Shown in pieces: positions 24,971 to 33,137 of a DNA stretch of 64,000 nt. This stretch comes from Maribacter aquimaris (GTDB lineage: Bacteria; Bacteroidota; Bacteroidia; Flavobacteriales; Flavobacteriaceae), in assembly GCF_014596745.1 (NCBI RefSeq), contig NZ_JABTCF010000001.1, positions 186,001 through 250,000 on the forward strand. Reading direction: 5' to 3'. A program made the translations under genes and the position numbers. The notes under the pieces were generated by a model, which did not search any database, had not been told where the DNA came from, and saw only the letters and a program-made list of their open reading frames with translations. Numbering within the stretch: position 1 is the first letter of the stretch; every line of letters begins with the position of its first letter.

Positions 24971-25270
24971 ATGAAAAAACCGTACCTAACCATCGTAGCA
25001 CGAATTTTGGTAAAAGAAGAACAGAGGGAATCCGTAAAGGCTGAATTGTTGAAATTACTGGACGTAACCAGGGCAGAAGAGGGTAACATCAGCTATGATC
25101 TACATCAGGACAATGAAAACCCAAATCTCTTTTTGTTCCATGAACGATGGGTAAATCAGGAGTACTTGCAAAAACATTCCCAAAGCGTCCATTTTGTGCA
25201 ATTTCAAAAAGCTACGGAAGGCAAATTAGAGGATTTTACAGTTCATAAAATGACAGAAATCGAAAACTAG
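24971..25270 (+). CDS. Antibiotic-biosynthesis-monooxygenase (ABM/YgiN) domain protein
   Basis: 99 residues, a single ABM ferredoxin-like domain: YLTIVARILVKEEQRESVKAEL, then TRAEEGNISYDLHQD, FLFHERW, and HSQSVHFVQF. The family includes YgiN quinol monooxygenases; others are dimeric heme-degrading or unknown enzymes. Cytoplasmic. First gene of an operon with dps (64 bp gap), an aldo/keto reductase and a thioredoxin-like protein, which suggests a role in quinone or electrophile stress. Confidence 0.85.
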   Translation: MKKPYLTIVARILVKEEQRESVKAELLKLLDVTRAEEGNISYDLHQDNENPNLFLFHERWVNQEYLQKHSQSVHFVQFQKATEGKLEDFTVHKMTEIEN

Positions 25271-25334
25271 TCGGTAATAACGCAATCCTGGAAACAGGGT
25301 GCAGCTTTACCTTTTGAATTAAAATATAGCATCA

Positions 25335-25808
25335 ATGAAAACGAATATTGGAATTTCAGATGAAAATCGTCAGGCTATCGCCGATGCTTTAGCCAAGATT
25401 TTAGCGGATGAGTATGTACTCTACACCAAAACCAGAAATGCACATTGGAATGTAGAGGGTCCTGATTTTTATGATAAGCATAAATTTTTTGAAGGACAAT
25501 ATGAACAATTGGCTGCGGTTGTCGATAGTGTTGCGGAACGTATCCGTGCTTTAGGACACTATGCACCGGCTACCCTGAAGGAATTTTTGGAACTGACCCA
25601 CCTCACAGAGCGGGAACAGAACGACAATAGCGCCCAAGGCTTTATCAAAGAGCTTTTACAAGACCATGAAACAATTTGCATACACTTGAGGGAAGTCATC
25701 ACTCCGTTTGCAGAAACGTATCAAGACCATGGAACCAGTGATTTTGTTACAAGCTTATTGGAAGAACATGAAAAAACCGCATGGTTCTTACGCGCTCATT
25801 TAAAATAA
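25335..25808 (+). CDS. dps: Dps-family DNA-protecting mini-ferritin
   Basis: 157 residues, one Dps four-helix bundle. The ferroxidase ligands are recognisable in KTRNAHWNVEGPDF and KHKFFEGQYEQL (His and Asp/Glu positions of the inter-subunit site). AERIRALG follows as expected. It stores iron and removes peroxide as a dodecamer. The reductase gene begins 8 bp after its stop. Its place in an AraC-controlled redox operon, rather than next to an OxyR gene, is the notable part. Confidence 0.93.
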   Translation: MKTNIGISDENRQAIADALAKILADEYVLYTKTRNAHWNVEGPDFYDKHKFFEGQYEQLAAVVDSVAERIRALGHYAPATLKEFLELTHLTEREQNDNSAQGFIKELLQDHETICIHLREVITPFAETYQDHGTSDFVTSLLEEHEKTAWFLRAHLK

Positions 25809-25816
25809 ATTGGAAA

Positions 25817-26761
25817 ATGGAAAAAGTAACCATAGGAAATACCGATTTAGAAGTATCCCGTATTAATTTTGGAGGAAATGTTTTTGGCTGGACCTTGGAT
25901 GAAAAACAGTCTTTTGAAATTTTAGATGCTTACGTAGAGGCGGGATTCAATTTTATCGACACGGCGGACACCTACAGTTGGTGGGTAAATGGCGTTGGTG
26001 GTCAATCGGAAACCATCATTGGCAAATGGATGAAAGCCCGTGGCAACAGAGATAAATTGGTCATTGCGACCAAAGTCGGTTCAGAGACGAAAGAACATCC
26101 TGTCGACATTAGCAAAAAACACATTCTAAAGTCGGTAGACGAATCCTTAAAACGTCTTCAAACAGATTATATAGATTTATATTATACGCATTTTGACGAT
26201 GAGGTTACCCCCGTGGAGGAGACTTTATCCACTTATGATCAGATCATAAAAGCGGGTAAAGTACGGCATATTGCGGCATCAAACTTATCCCCGGAGCGAT
26301 TGGAGGCTTCCTTTAGGGCTTCGGAGGAAAACAACCTTCCAAAATATGTGGCCTTACAACCCCATTACAATTTGGTTGAGCGTACAAATTACGAGACCAA
26401 ATATGCAAACTTAGTAGAAAAGTACGGACTCAGCGTTATGCCCTATTTTTCCTTGGCAAGCGGATTCTTAACCGGAAAGTACCGTTCTGGGGATGATTTA
26501 AGCAAAAGTGTACGAGGTGGGAGTGCAAAAAAATATTTAAACGATAAAGGCCTAGGCATTTTAAAGGCCTTGGATACTGTTTCAGAAAAACACAACAGCA
26601 AACCCGCTACCGTAGCTTTGGCTTGGTTGTTGGCCAAACCACATATTGCCGCACCAATTGTAAGTGCCACAAGTAAGCACCAACTGCAAACGTTGTTTGA
26701 TGCCCCTAAACTACATTTGGATGCAGAAGACCTAGGGATATTGGAAATTGCCAGTAATTAA
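25817..26761 (+). CDS. Aldo/keto reductase
   Basis: 314 residues from ATG 25817. An upstream in-frame ATG at 25781 lies inside dps and is rejected. The sequence shows the AKR fold start LEVSRINFGGNVFGW, FIDTADTYSWW (catalytic Asp and Tyr), VIATKVG (Lys) and YYTHFDD (His), with the NADPH-binding segment near the end. It reduces aldehydes or ketones with NADPH; the natural substrate is unknown. The next gene starts 12 bp later. Confidence 0.9.
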   Translation: MEKVTIGNTDLEVSRINFGGNVFGWTLDEKQSFEILDAYVEAGFNFIDTADTYSWWVNGVGGQSETIIGKWMKARGNRDKLVIATKVGSETKEHPVDISKKHILKSVDESLKRLQTDYIDLYYTHFDDEVTPVEETLSTYDQIIKAGKVRHIAASNLSPERLEASFRASEENNLPKYVALQPHYNLVERTNYETKYANLVEKYGLSVMPYFSLASGFLTGKYRSGDDLSKSVRGGSAKKYLNDKGLGILKALDTVSEKHNSKPATVALAWLLAKPHIAAPIVSATSKHQLQTLFDAPKLHLDAEDLGILEIASN

Positions 26762-26773
26762 AAATAGAAAAGT

Positions 26774-27328
26774 ATGTCTTTAGCTTTATCGAACATGATG
26801 GAATTAGGTACCAAGGCACCCGATTTCACTTTATTGAATACCATAACGGGCAAACATGTTTCCCTCTCCGAATTAAAGTCGGACAAAGCAACTGTTGTTG
26901 TTTTTATCTGCAACCATTGTCCGTTTGTACATCACATAAATCCAAAATTGGTAGCAGTTGCTAATAGCTACCAGGCAAAAGGGGTACAATTTATTGCCAT
27001 TAGCAGTAATGATGTTGATAATTATCCGCAGGATGCACCGGAATATATGACGCAGGTGGCGAAAAAGGAAGGGTATCCTTTTCCTTATTTGTATGATGAA
27101 ACCCAGGAAGTTGCCAAAGCGTACCAAGCAGAATGTACTCCAGATTTTTTTGTTTTTGACAACAATATGGAATGTGCATACAGAGGTCGTTTTGATGAAA
27201 CCAGACCCGAAATGGGACAACCTTCGGGCAAAGACCTATCCGATGCCTTAGATGCTTTATTGGCAGGCAATACAGTAAATACGGAGCAAAAACCAAGTAT
27301 GGGTTGCAATATTAAATGGAAGTCCTAG
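26774..27328 (+). CDS. Thioredoxin-like/AhpC-TSA family protein with CNHC site
   Basis: 184 residues. It begins GTKAPDFTLLNTITGK (peroxiredoxin/TlpA-like entry strand) and has the redox motif VVVFICNHCPFVHHI, a CxxC with His between, at about 43-57. QEVAKAYQAECTPDFFVFD contains the cis-Pro region (TPDFF) with a third Cys. No signal peptide, so probably a cytoplasmic thiol oxidoreductase or peroxiredoxin-like protein. Last gene of the operon. Confidence 0.88.
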   Translation: MSLALSNMMELGTKAPDFTLLNTITGKHVSLSELKSDKATVVVFICNHCPFVHHINPKLVAVANSYQAKGVQFIAISSNDVDNYPQDAPEYMTQVAKKEGYPFPYLYDETQEVAKAYQAECTPDFFVFDNNMECAYRGRFDETRPEMGQPSGKDLSDALDALLAGNTVNTEQKPSMGCNIKWKS

Positions 27329-27765
27329 GACGAGGTAGTAAGAACGGTTCCTGATAATTGTAAATACGGCCTAAACCGGAATTTGATATACCAGGAACCG
27401 ATTTACCCAAAACATGAATTTATTCCGTATAAAGGAAGGCAACAGCTTTAACAATCGTTTCCTTGAAAATACAATTTTAGGAATAAGGCCGTATAATCAT
27501 ATCTAAAGGGCTGATTCACTTGCCACATAGTCTTAAAAAACCTTCTCCCCGTTCTTATATAGGACGCTACACAAGACCTTCGGAGGCATTAGTTACAGAA
27601 GACCGTAAAACAGATTCAACCAAGAATCAATCTTTGTTTTAAATAGTTACCTCAAACTAATCATGTATTAATAAAGGATAAACTATTATTTATTGGCGTT
27701 AAATCGAGGATGTTCCCCTTCAAAACCATTTTATTGGCAAAATTTTAGGATAAAACCCTTCTAAA
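27329..27765. other. Intergenic region without recognised gene
   Basis: About 440 bp with stop codons in all frames and no clear terminator, repeat or small gene. The regulatory part of this gap begins at 27766. Confidence 0.4.
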
Positions 27766-27800
27766 ACCTTTTTTTATACCAACAACACCTTTTTTTATAC
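27766..27800 (+). promoter_or_regulatory. Direct-repeat activator site, copy B
   Basis: The 14-mer ACCTTTTTTTATAC occurs at 27766-27779 and again, identically, at 27787-27800. The period is 21 bp, and the second copy ends 24 bp before the -7 element at 27825. Sequence (CCTTT...ATAC), period and distance to the promoter equal those of copy A at 24735-24771. Confidence 0.68.
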
Positions 27801-27824
27801 TCTAATCCGGACAGGTTACCGATG

Positions 27825-27832
27825 TACCTTTG
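27825..27832 (+). promoter_or_regulatory. -7 element of the nitroreductase operon
   Basis: TACCTTTG fits TAnnTTTG, 36 bp before ATG 27869. There is no -33 TTG at the usual distance. Confidence 0.58.
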
Positions 27833-27868
27833 TCTAAAAATTTTCAATCAACATACTAAAACATACAA

Positions 27869-28534
27869 ATGAATTTACAAGACACATTAAACTGGAGATA
27901 TACTACGAAGGAATTTGACCCAACCAAGAAAATATCTGATGCAGATATGGCACAGGTTAAAAACTTATTACGAATGAGTCCTTCAAGTGTAAACCTTCAG
28001 CCTTGGCACTTTATCGTTGCTGAAACTACAGAAGGAAAAGCGCGTATGACAAAAGGAACCCAGGGCTTTTTTCATTTTAATGAACCTAAGATTACAAATG
28101 CTTCTGCGGTAGTATTGTTTTGTTCAAAAACAAGTGAAGATGCAGATGATACTTTTTTTAAACACCTTTTAGAAGTACAGGATAAAGACGGAAGATTTCC
28201 AAATGAAGACATAAAAAATGGTATGTACGGAGGAATGAACGCTTTTGCTGACATTCATAAATACGATTTGAAGGATTATCAACATTGGATGGAAAAGCAA
28301 GTATACCTTAACATTGGTAACTTTTTATTAGGAGTTGCAAGTTTAGGTATTGATGCAACACCCATGGAAGGTATTGATGTAAAAGCATTAGATGAAGAAT
28401 TCGGATTACGAGCAAAAGGGTTTACGTCTTTGGTTGTTGTTTCCTTAGGTTATAGAGCAGCATCTGATTTTAATTCGACGGACAAAACTCCAAAATCTAG
28501 ATTGGCAGAAAGCGAAATTATCACTGTAATATAA
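27869..28534 (+). CDS. NAD(P)H nitroreductase, NfsB-like
   Basis: 221 residues of the FMN-dependent nitroreductase fold: LNWRYTTKEFDPTKK, MSPSSVNLQPWHFIV (FMN binding), a long middle with KQVYLNIGNFLLGVASLGIDATPMEGID, and LVVVSLGYRA near the end. It is typical of NfsB/dihydropteridine-reductase-like enzymes that reduce nitro compounds and quinones. It is followed 20 bp later by an MDR dehydrogenase. A second, divergent nitroreductase is at 35339-35971. The base composition from here to 30 kb looks more AT-rich by eye than in flanking genes, compatible with acquisition. Confidence 0.9.
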   Translation: MNLQDTLNWRYTTKEFDPTKKISDADMAQVKNLLRMSPSSVNLQPWHFIVAETTEGKARMTKGTQGFFHFNEPKITNASAVVLFCSKTSEDADDTFFKHLLEVQDKDGRFPNEDIKNGMYGGMNAFADIHKYDLKDYQHWMEKQVYLNIGNFLLGVASLGIDATPMEGIDVKALDEEFGLRAKGFTSLVVVSLGYRAASDFNSTDKTPKSRLAESEIITVI

Positions 28535-28554
28535 TTGCAAAAATTTTAATTCAG

Positions 28555-29562
28555 ATGAAAGCAATAGGATACAAAGAGAATTTACCGGTTGATAATGTAA
28601 ACTCGCTACAAGACATTATTTTAGACACCCCAAAAGCAACAGGCAGGGATATTTTGGTGGAGATTAAAGCCATTTCGGTAAATCCTGCAGATTACAAAGT
28701 ACGTGCAAATATGCCTGTACAAGGTGACGATTGGAAAATTATTGGATGGGATGCTACCGGAATTGTAACTGCAATTGGTGACGACGTTACCCTTTTTAAT
28801 GTTGGTGATGAAGTTTGGTATGCTGGCGATTTTACCCGTCAGGGTAGTTATGCGCAATTTCAGGTAGTTGATGAACGCATTGTAGGTGAAAAACCAGCAA
28901 GTTTATCCTATGCGGAAGCTGCTGCCTTACCATTAACAACACTTACTGCTTATGAAATGTTGTTTGATAGATTAGAGGTTTCTAAAGACGATGCCAATAA
29001 ATCCATTTTAATAATAGGAGCAGCTGGAGGTGTTGGTTCTATAATGGTGCAATTAGCCAAAAAGTTAACAAAACTAAATATTATCGCTACCGCTTCTCGA
29101 GAAGAAACTACCGATTGGTTAAAAGAATTAGGTGCAGATACGGTTATCAACCACAGAAATAAATTGAGTGAGGAGTTTGAGAAATATAGCCTACCTGCTC
29201 CTGAATATGTGGTGAGTCTAAATGCTACAGAACAACACGTAGACGAAATTATAAAGCTGATCAAACCCCAAGGAAAATTCGGTTTTATTGACGACCCAAA
29301 ATCATTGAACGTAATGCCTTTTAAAGGTAAAGCGGTGTCTACGCACATTGAGTTGATGTTTACAAGATCTATGTTCCAAACCGATGACATGATTGAGCAG
29401 CACAACATTCTCAATAAAGTTTCCAAGTTGATCGATAACGGAACGATTAAAACCACTTTAGGGGAAAATTTCGGAACTATAAATGCCGAAAATCTTCGTA
29501 AAGCGCACGCTTTTTTAGAAACAGGAAAAGCAAAAGGTAAGATTGTTTTAGAGGGATTCTAG
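28555..29562 (+). CDS. Zinc-independent MDR alcohol dehydrogenase/quinone oxidoreductase
   Basis: 335 residues. Catalytic-domain motifs ILVEIKAISVNPADYKVR and GWDATGIVTAIG; cofactor domain SILIIGAAGGVGSIMVQLAK (about 156-176), the NADPH-binding Gly motif. No Cys/His zinc-ligand pattern is visible, so it is of the quinone-reductase type (zinc-binding alcohol dehydrogenase family in name only). Forms a two-gene operon with the nitroreductase under the direct-repeat promoter. After it begins a repeat- and pseudogene-rich stretch. Confidence 0.88.
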   Translation: MKAIGYKENLPVDNVNSLQDIILDTPKATGRDILVEIKAISVNPADYKVRANMPVQGDDWKIIGWDATGIVTAIGDDVTLFNVGDEVWYAGDFTRQGSYAQFQVVDERIVGEKPASLSYAEAAALPLTTLTAYEMLFDRLEVSKDDANKSILIIGAAGGVGSIMVQLAKKLTKLNIIATASREETTDWLKELGADTVINHRNKLSEEFEKYSLPAPEYVVSLNATEQHVDEIIKLIKPQGKFGFIDDPKSLNVMPFKGKAVSTHIELMFTRSMFQTDDMIEQHNILNKVSKLIDNGTIKTTLGENFGTINAENLRKAHAFLETGKAKGKIVLEGF

Positions 29563-29593
29563 GCTCAACGGGTTAGATAATTAAGTAGAAATT

Positions 29594-29720
29594 GTCACTT
29601 CTAGTGTTTTTATCGAAATAGAGTGAAAATAAAAATGTATTGAGAAGCACAGTAATCAGAATGGTTCTCGATACAATCCCGAAGCTTCGGGACTGAAAAA
29701 GAATTTCACTCGAACTGACA
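29594..29720. repeat. Inverted-repeat intergenic element, copy 1
   Basis: Begins GTCACTTCTAGTG and ends CACTCGAACTGAC, so the ends form an imperfect inverted repeat. Inside are GAGAAGCAC...GGTTCTCGATACAA and the perfect palindrome CCCGAAGCTTCGGG. About 127 bp and non-coding. Similar elements are widespread between flavobacterial genes in my recollection. Confidence 0.7.
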
Positions 29721-29753
29721 ATCTAGATTATTAAAAAATCATCATAAACGGAC

Positions 29754-29874
29754 GTCACTTCGAGTGAATTTTGAGGCACGAGAAATTTGTATCGAGAAGC
29801 CTAACAGATAAGATTGGTTCTCGATACAATCCCGAAGCTTCGGGACTGAAAATAGAATTTCACTCGAACTGACA
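29754..29874. repeat. Inverted-repeat intergenic element, copy 2
   Basis: Begins GTCACTTCGAGTG and ends CACTCGAACTGAC. It contains TATCGAGAAG and GGTTCTCGATACAA and the same CCCGAAGCTTCGGG palindrome as copy 1. It is the best preserved of the three: the ends are complementary except for one base. Confidence 0.75.
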
Positions 29875-29902
29875 AACTAACTATTAATCAATATATAAGA
29901 AT

Positions 29903-30018
29903 GTCACTTCGAGTGTTTTTATTGAAATAAAATGGAAATAAAAATGTATCGAGAATTTGGGAACACGCTTGCTTTTCGATACTAATAACTTTATAAAAAA
30001 TTTCTTTCGAACTTGACA
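29903..30018. repeat. Inverted-repeat intergenic element, copy 3 (degenerate)
   Basis: Begins GTCACTTCGAGTG like copy 2 and ends TTTCGAACTTGACA. The inner GTATCGAGAA/TTCGATAC arms are kept, but the CCCGAAGCTTCGGG centre is lost. Confidence 0.6.
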
Positions 30019-30037
30019 TATTCAATAAAATATAGAA

Positions 30038-30166
30038 ATGAAAAACACACTAGCAGCACTAGCTGTAACAGCTTTATTTGCTAGTAACACAGCAAACGCT
30101 CAAGCAAACATTATTGCCTCTGTTGCAACATCAAAAATGCAATATTTCAATTTTGATGAAATGTAG
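30038..30166 (+). pseudogene. Orphan signal-peptide fragment
   Basis: A 42-codon frame reads MKNTLAALAVTALFASNTAN..., a good signal peptide with AxA-type cleavage near residue 20, followed by only about 20 residues before a stop. It abuts the flavoprotein remnant in another frame. Most likely the 5' end of a secreted-protein gene left behind by a deletion; a real 42-residue exported peptide is the alternative. Confidence 0.45.
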
Positions 30167-30570
30167 TGCCAATTGAAAATTATGACCAAGGACCTATGCC
30201 AACTGTGCAACATCAACCAGGGCGGGTACAACTTCTTAAAACCTTGGGCTATAAAGCGGCCTGGCCGCACGATGTTCCTTTTAATGTGCCTACTTTTGGC
30301 GATGCAGGTCAGACTTTTCACCCATTTACCCATTTGGGTTATTTAGCAAGACAAACATCAGAAATTACATTGGAAGTTTCTAGTATTGCTTTGCCTTTAC
30401 ATCATCGGGTACATGTTGTAAAATAAGCCGCAACTATAGACCAATTATCCAGTGGCAGAATAATTTTAGGCATGGCTTCCGAAGATAAATATGATGAAAA
30501 CCCGGCGATAAATCCTATTTATGCCAATTGCGGGGAATTATTCAGGAAAGCTTTTCAATACATTAGTAAT
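30166..30570 (+). pseudogene. Truncated luciferase-like flavin monooxygenase
   Basis: The frame starting VPIENYDQGPMPTVQHQ, with LGYKAAW, DVPFNVPTFGDAGQTF, PFTHLGYLARQTSEITL and SIALPLHH, is a clear LLM-class flavin oxidoreductase. A TAA at 30424-30426 interrupts it. The same frame then gives AATIDQLSSGRIILGMAS and YANCGELFRKAFQYI, again as in the family, before homology ends near 30570. The first residues and about the last 60% of the protein are missing. The same frame continues into the helicase gene by chance of the junction. Conserved positions look eroded (for example HRVHVVK for HPVHVAK), so it is not functional. Confidence 0.8.
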
Positions 30571-30586
30571 AACTTATTGAAGGTAT

Positions 30587-30594
30587 TACCTTTG
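30587..30594 (+). promoter_or_regulatory. -7 element of the helicase gene
   Basis: TACCTTTG fits TAnnTTTG at the end of the flavoprotein remnant, 21 bp before ATG 30616. It shows that the helicase has its own promoter and that the upstream in-frame ATG at 30472 belongs to the remnant. Confidence 0.5.
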
Positions 30595-30615
30595 AAGATT
30601 CCAGAAAAAGATATC

Positions 30616-32169
30616 ATGCAAGAGACTTTAATAGAATTACAGGAAAAAAAGACGGACAAAGAACTTTACGACTACCAGCAAGGTGCCATTCATCAAATTT
30701 TTGAGAAGTTCGACAATGAAAGAGATGATTACCACCTTTTATATCAATTACCTACTGGTGGCGGAAAGACCGTAATTTTCTCTGAAATGGTCCGGCAATA
30801 CCTTAAAAACCACTCGAAAAAGGTCTTGGTCATGACACACCGAGTAGAGCTCTGTAACCAGACTTCTAAAATGCTCACCAGTTTTGGAGTTGTCAATAAA
30901 GTAGTCGATAGCAAAGCCAATTTAGATGACCATGAACGCTACAGTTGCTATGTCGCCATGGTAGAAACACTGAATAATAGGCTTAACGACGGTATATTGG
31001 ATATCTCGGACGTTGGTTTGGTCATTGTAGATGAGGCCCATTATAATTCCTTTACAAAACTGTTCAAATTTTTCAAAAACTCTTTTATTCTTGGTGTCAC
31101 TGCTACGCCCTTGAGTTCCAATAAGGAGTTGCCCATGAACAGCAACTATGATGAGTTGATTCCTGGGGAATCCATAGAAAATTTAATTGAAAATGACTTT
31201 CTGGCCAAAGCCGAAACGTATCAGTATGATATGGGGCTGACTTCTTTGGAAGTAGGTTCCAATGGGGATTATACGGTTAAATCATCTTCGGACCTCTATA
31301 CGAGTCCGTCTATGTTAAATAAATTACTGGAAGCTTATACGAAACATTCCAAGGGGAAAAAAACATTGATATTCAACAATGGTATAGAAACCTCAATCCA
31401 GGTATACCATACCTTTAATAATGCGGGATTGCCGATTATGCATTTGGACAATACCGCTACCAAGAAACAACGAAAACATATTTTAAAGTGGTTTCATGAA
31501 ACCCCGGACGCGATACTAACATCTGTAAGTATCCTGACAACTGGTTTTGATGAACCCACTATAGATACCATTATCCTAAACAGGGCCACAAAGTCCTTGA
31601 CCTTGTACTACCAAATGATCGGTAGGGGTTCTCGGGTGTTGAACAACAAATCTAAATTTACCGTTATAGATCTTGGCAATAACATCTATCGTTTTGGTCC
31701 TTGGGGTGCCGATCTAAACTGGGAGGCCATTTTTAAATCCCCAAATTTCTACATAGACCGCATCAAGGACGATGAAGCTATTGAAAGCACCTTTAAACAT
31801 GAGTTGGCCGAGGACATTCGGTCCGAATTTTCAAAATCCAAGGACACTTACCTGGATATTAATGCCATATATAAGGAAGCTACCTTTTCCGGGGAATCCT
31901 CTAAAGTGGTATTGGAAAAATCCATTGAACAGCATGCCTATATCTGTATAGAAAACAGTGAAGATGTGTTTGATGCCCTTGCGTTGGCAAAATTACTTAA
32001 AGAAGACATTGATAATAGAATACAAGTTTATAGCAAGTGTATCAGTAAAAGCACCTATAATTTTATAAGTTGGCTAAAACTGGATTATCAAAAAAAGCTC
32101 AACGCCTATCTTCGTGAAAATTTTGACGCCGTTTTTGAACAGATTCATGGTCATCCACCAGAAGATTAA
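30616..32169 (+). CDS. DEAD/DEAH-box (SF2) helicase
   Basis: 517 residues from ATG 30616 (MQETLIELQEKKTDKELYDYQ). It has a Q-like entry (LYDYQQGAIHQI), Walker A LPTGGGKT, motif Ia MTHRVELCNQ, motif II VDEAH, motif III GVTATP, and in the second RecA domain LIFNNGIETSIQVYHTF, LTTGFDEPTID and YYQMIGRGSR (motifs V and VI). The C-terminal about 120 residues have no recognised domain. It resembles the UvrB/RecG-fold SF2 helicases annotated as generic DEAD/DEAH proteins. A longer start at 30472 would add flavoprotein residues and is rejected. Convergent with the DJ-1 gene; a strong hairpin lies between them. Confidence 0.88.
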   Translation: MQETLIELQEKKTDKELYDYQQGAIHQIFEKFDNERDDYHLLYQLPTGGGKTVIFSEMVRQYLKNHSKKVLVMTHRVELCNQTSKMLTSFGVVNKVVDSKANLDDHERYSCYVAMVETLNNRLNDGILDISDVGLVIVDEAHYNSFTKLFKFFKNSFILGVTATPLSSNKELPMNSNYDELIPGESIENLIENDFLAKAETYQYDMGLTSLEVGSNGDYTVKSSSDLYTSPSMLNKLLEAYTKHSKGKKTLIFNNGIETSIQVYHTFNNAGLPIMHLDNTATKKQRKHILKWFHETPDAILTSVSILTTGFDEPTIDTIILNRATKSLTLYYQMIGRGSRVLNNKSKFTVIDLGNNIYRFGPWGADLNWEAIFKSPNFYIDRIKDDEAIESTFKHELAEDIRSEFSKSKDTYLDINAIYKEATFSGESSKVVLEKSIEQHAYICIENSEDVFDALALAKLLKEDIDNRIQVYSKCISKSTYNFISWLKLDYQKKLNAYLRENFDAVFEQIHGHPPED

Positions 32170-32340
32170 TCAAGTCTTATCATCCAAAAGATCTTTTAGA
32201 TGGTAGAAGGCGTTCCATTTAAATATCGATTGTAATTTTATAAATGATGATTGCTGATGCCAATCGGTAAAATTTAGAGCAAAACACCTCGTTTTATAGG
32301 CATTTTTTGATTTAACGACCACCTCATTCAACCAAATACA

Positions 32341-32378
32341 AAAGAGCCTGCAAACTAAAATAAGTTTACAGGCTCTTT
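32341..32378. terminator. Bidirectional hairpin between helicase and DJ-1 genes
   Basis: A 16-bp stem with a single mismatch (32341-32356 with 32363-32378; core AAAGAGCCTG/CAGGCTCTTT) and a 6-nt loop. It serves the convergent genes; the T run is better on the minus strand. Confidence 0.75.
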
Positions 32379-32401
32379 GCTCAATAAACAACCAACACTT
32401 C

Positions 32402-33079
32402 CTATTTCAAGGAAGCCAATAATTTTTCAGCCACCAATTCGGACGAAGCAGGATTCTGACCTGTGATCAAGTTTCCATCCTGAATGGCAAATGGGGCCCA
32501 ATCCTCTGCATTGGAATAAAATGCTCCATTTTCTACAAGCATATTTTCAAGCAGAAAAGGAACGACTTCCCTTAACCCTACAGCTGATTCTTCAGAATTT
32601 GAAAATCCGGTTACTTTTTTACCTTTTACCAATCGGGTACCATCGGTATTTTTAACGTCTTTCAATACTGCTGGGGCATGACAGACAAAAGCAATCGGCT
32701 TTTGCTGACTATTGAATTTCTCAATCAAGGCAATGGAATTCCCATCTTTGGTCAAATCCCACAATGGTCCATGTCCGCCAGGATAAAAGACAGCATCAAA
32801 ATCATCTGGATCCATATCGGCCAAAACTTTTGTATTCGCTATTTTTTCCTTTGCCACAGTATCCTTATTGAATCGGTCCGTAGCAGCAGTTGCCGCATCC
32901 GGCGCATCACTACTAGGGTCAATGGGTGCAGCACCCCCTTTTGGGGTAGCAATTGTAATATCGGCACCCTTATCCAATAAGGTGTAATATGGACTTGCAA
33001 ATTCTTCGACCCAAAAGCCTGTTTTTTTTCCTGTATCCCCTAATTTATCATGGGATGTCAATACAAACAATATTTTCAT
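32402..33079 (-). CDS. DJ-1/PfpI superfamily protein (class I glutamine amidotransferase-like)
   Basis: 225 residues. Elements of the DJ-1/Hsp31 branch: FYPGGHGPLWDL, nucleophile elbow FVCHAPAVL (Cys133-His134), the conserved Glu in GFWVEEFASPY (about 25-26), and DKGADITIATPKGG. Close relatives are glyoxalase III-like or deglycase-like enzymes handling methylglyoxal. It is the last gene of a five-gene minus-strand run headed by a TetR regulator, which fits an aldehyde-stress role. Confidence 0.88.
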   Translation of the reverse strand: MKILFVLTSHDKLGDTGKKTGFWVEEFASPYYTLLDKGADITIATPKGGAAPIDPSSDAPDAATAATDRFNKDTVAKEKIANTKVLADMDPDDFDAVFYPGGHGPLWDLTKDGNSIALIEKFNSQQKPIAFVCHAPAVLKDVKNTDGTRLVKGKKVTGFSNSEESAVGLREVVPFLLENMLVENGAFYSNAEDWAPFAIQDGNLITGQNPASSELVAEKLLASLK

Positions 33080-33137
33080 TTCTTATTCTTTTTTAATTTT
33101 TTTACCACCTATAATTTCACACGTAAATCGTGTGCTA

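Noticed and set aside
25781-25816. Earlier ATG for the aldo/keto reductase
   Set aside because: It overlaps the end of dps, and the family normally begins at the ATG at 25817.
29594-30018. CRISPR-like array
   Set aside because: Units are long (over 115 bp), palindromic, only three, and not separated by uniform spacers; no cas genes nearby.
30472-30615. N-terminal 48 codons as part of the helicase
   Set aside because: They match the luciferase-like monooxygenase (ANCGELFRKAFQYI region), and a -7 element at 30587 lies inside them.
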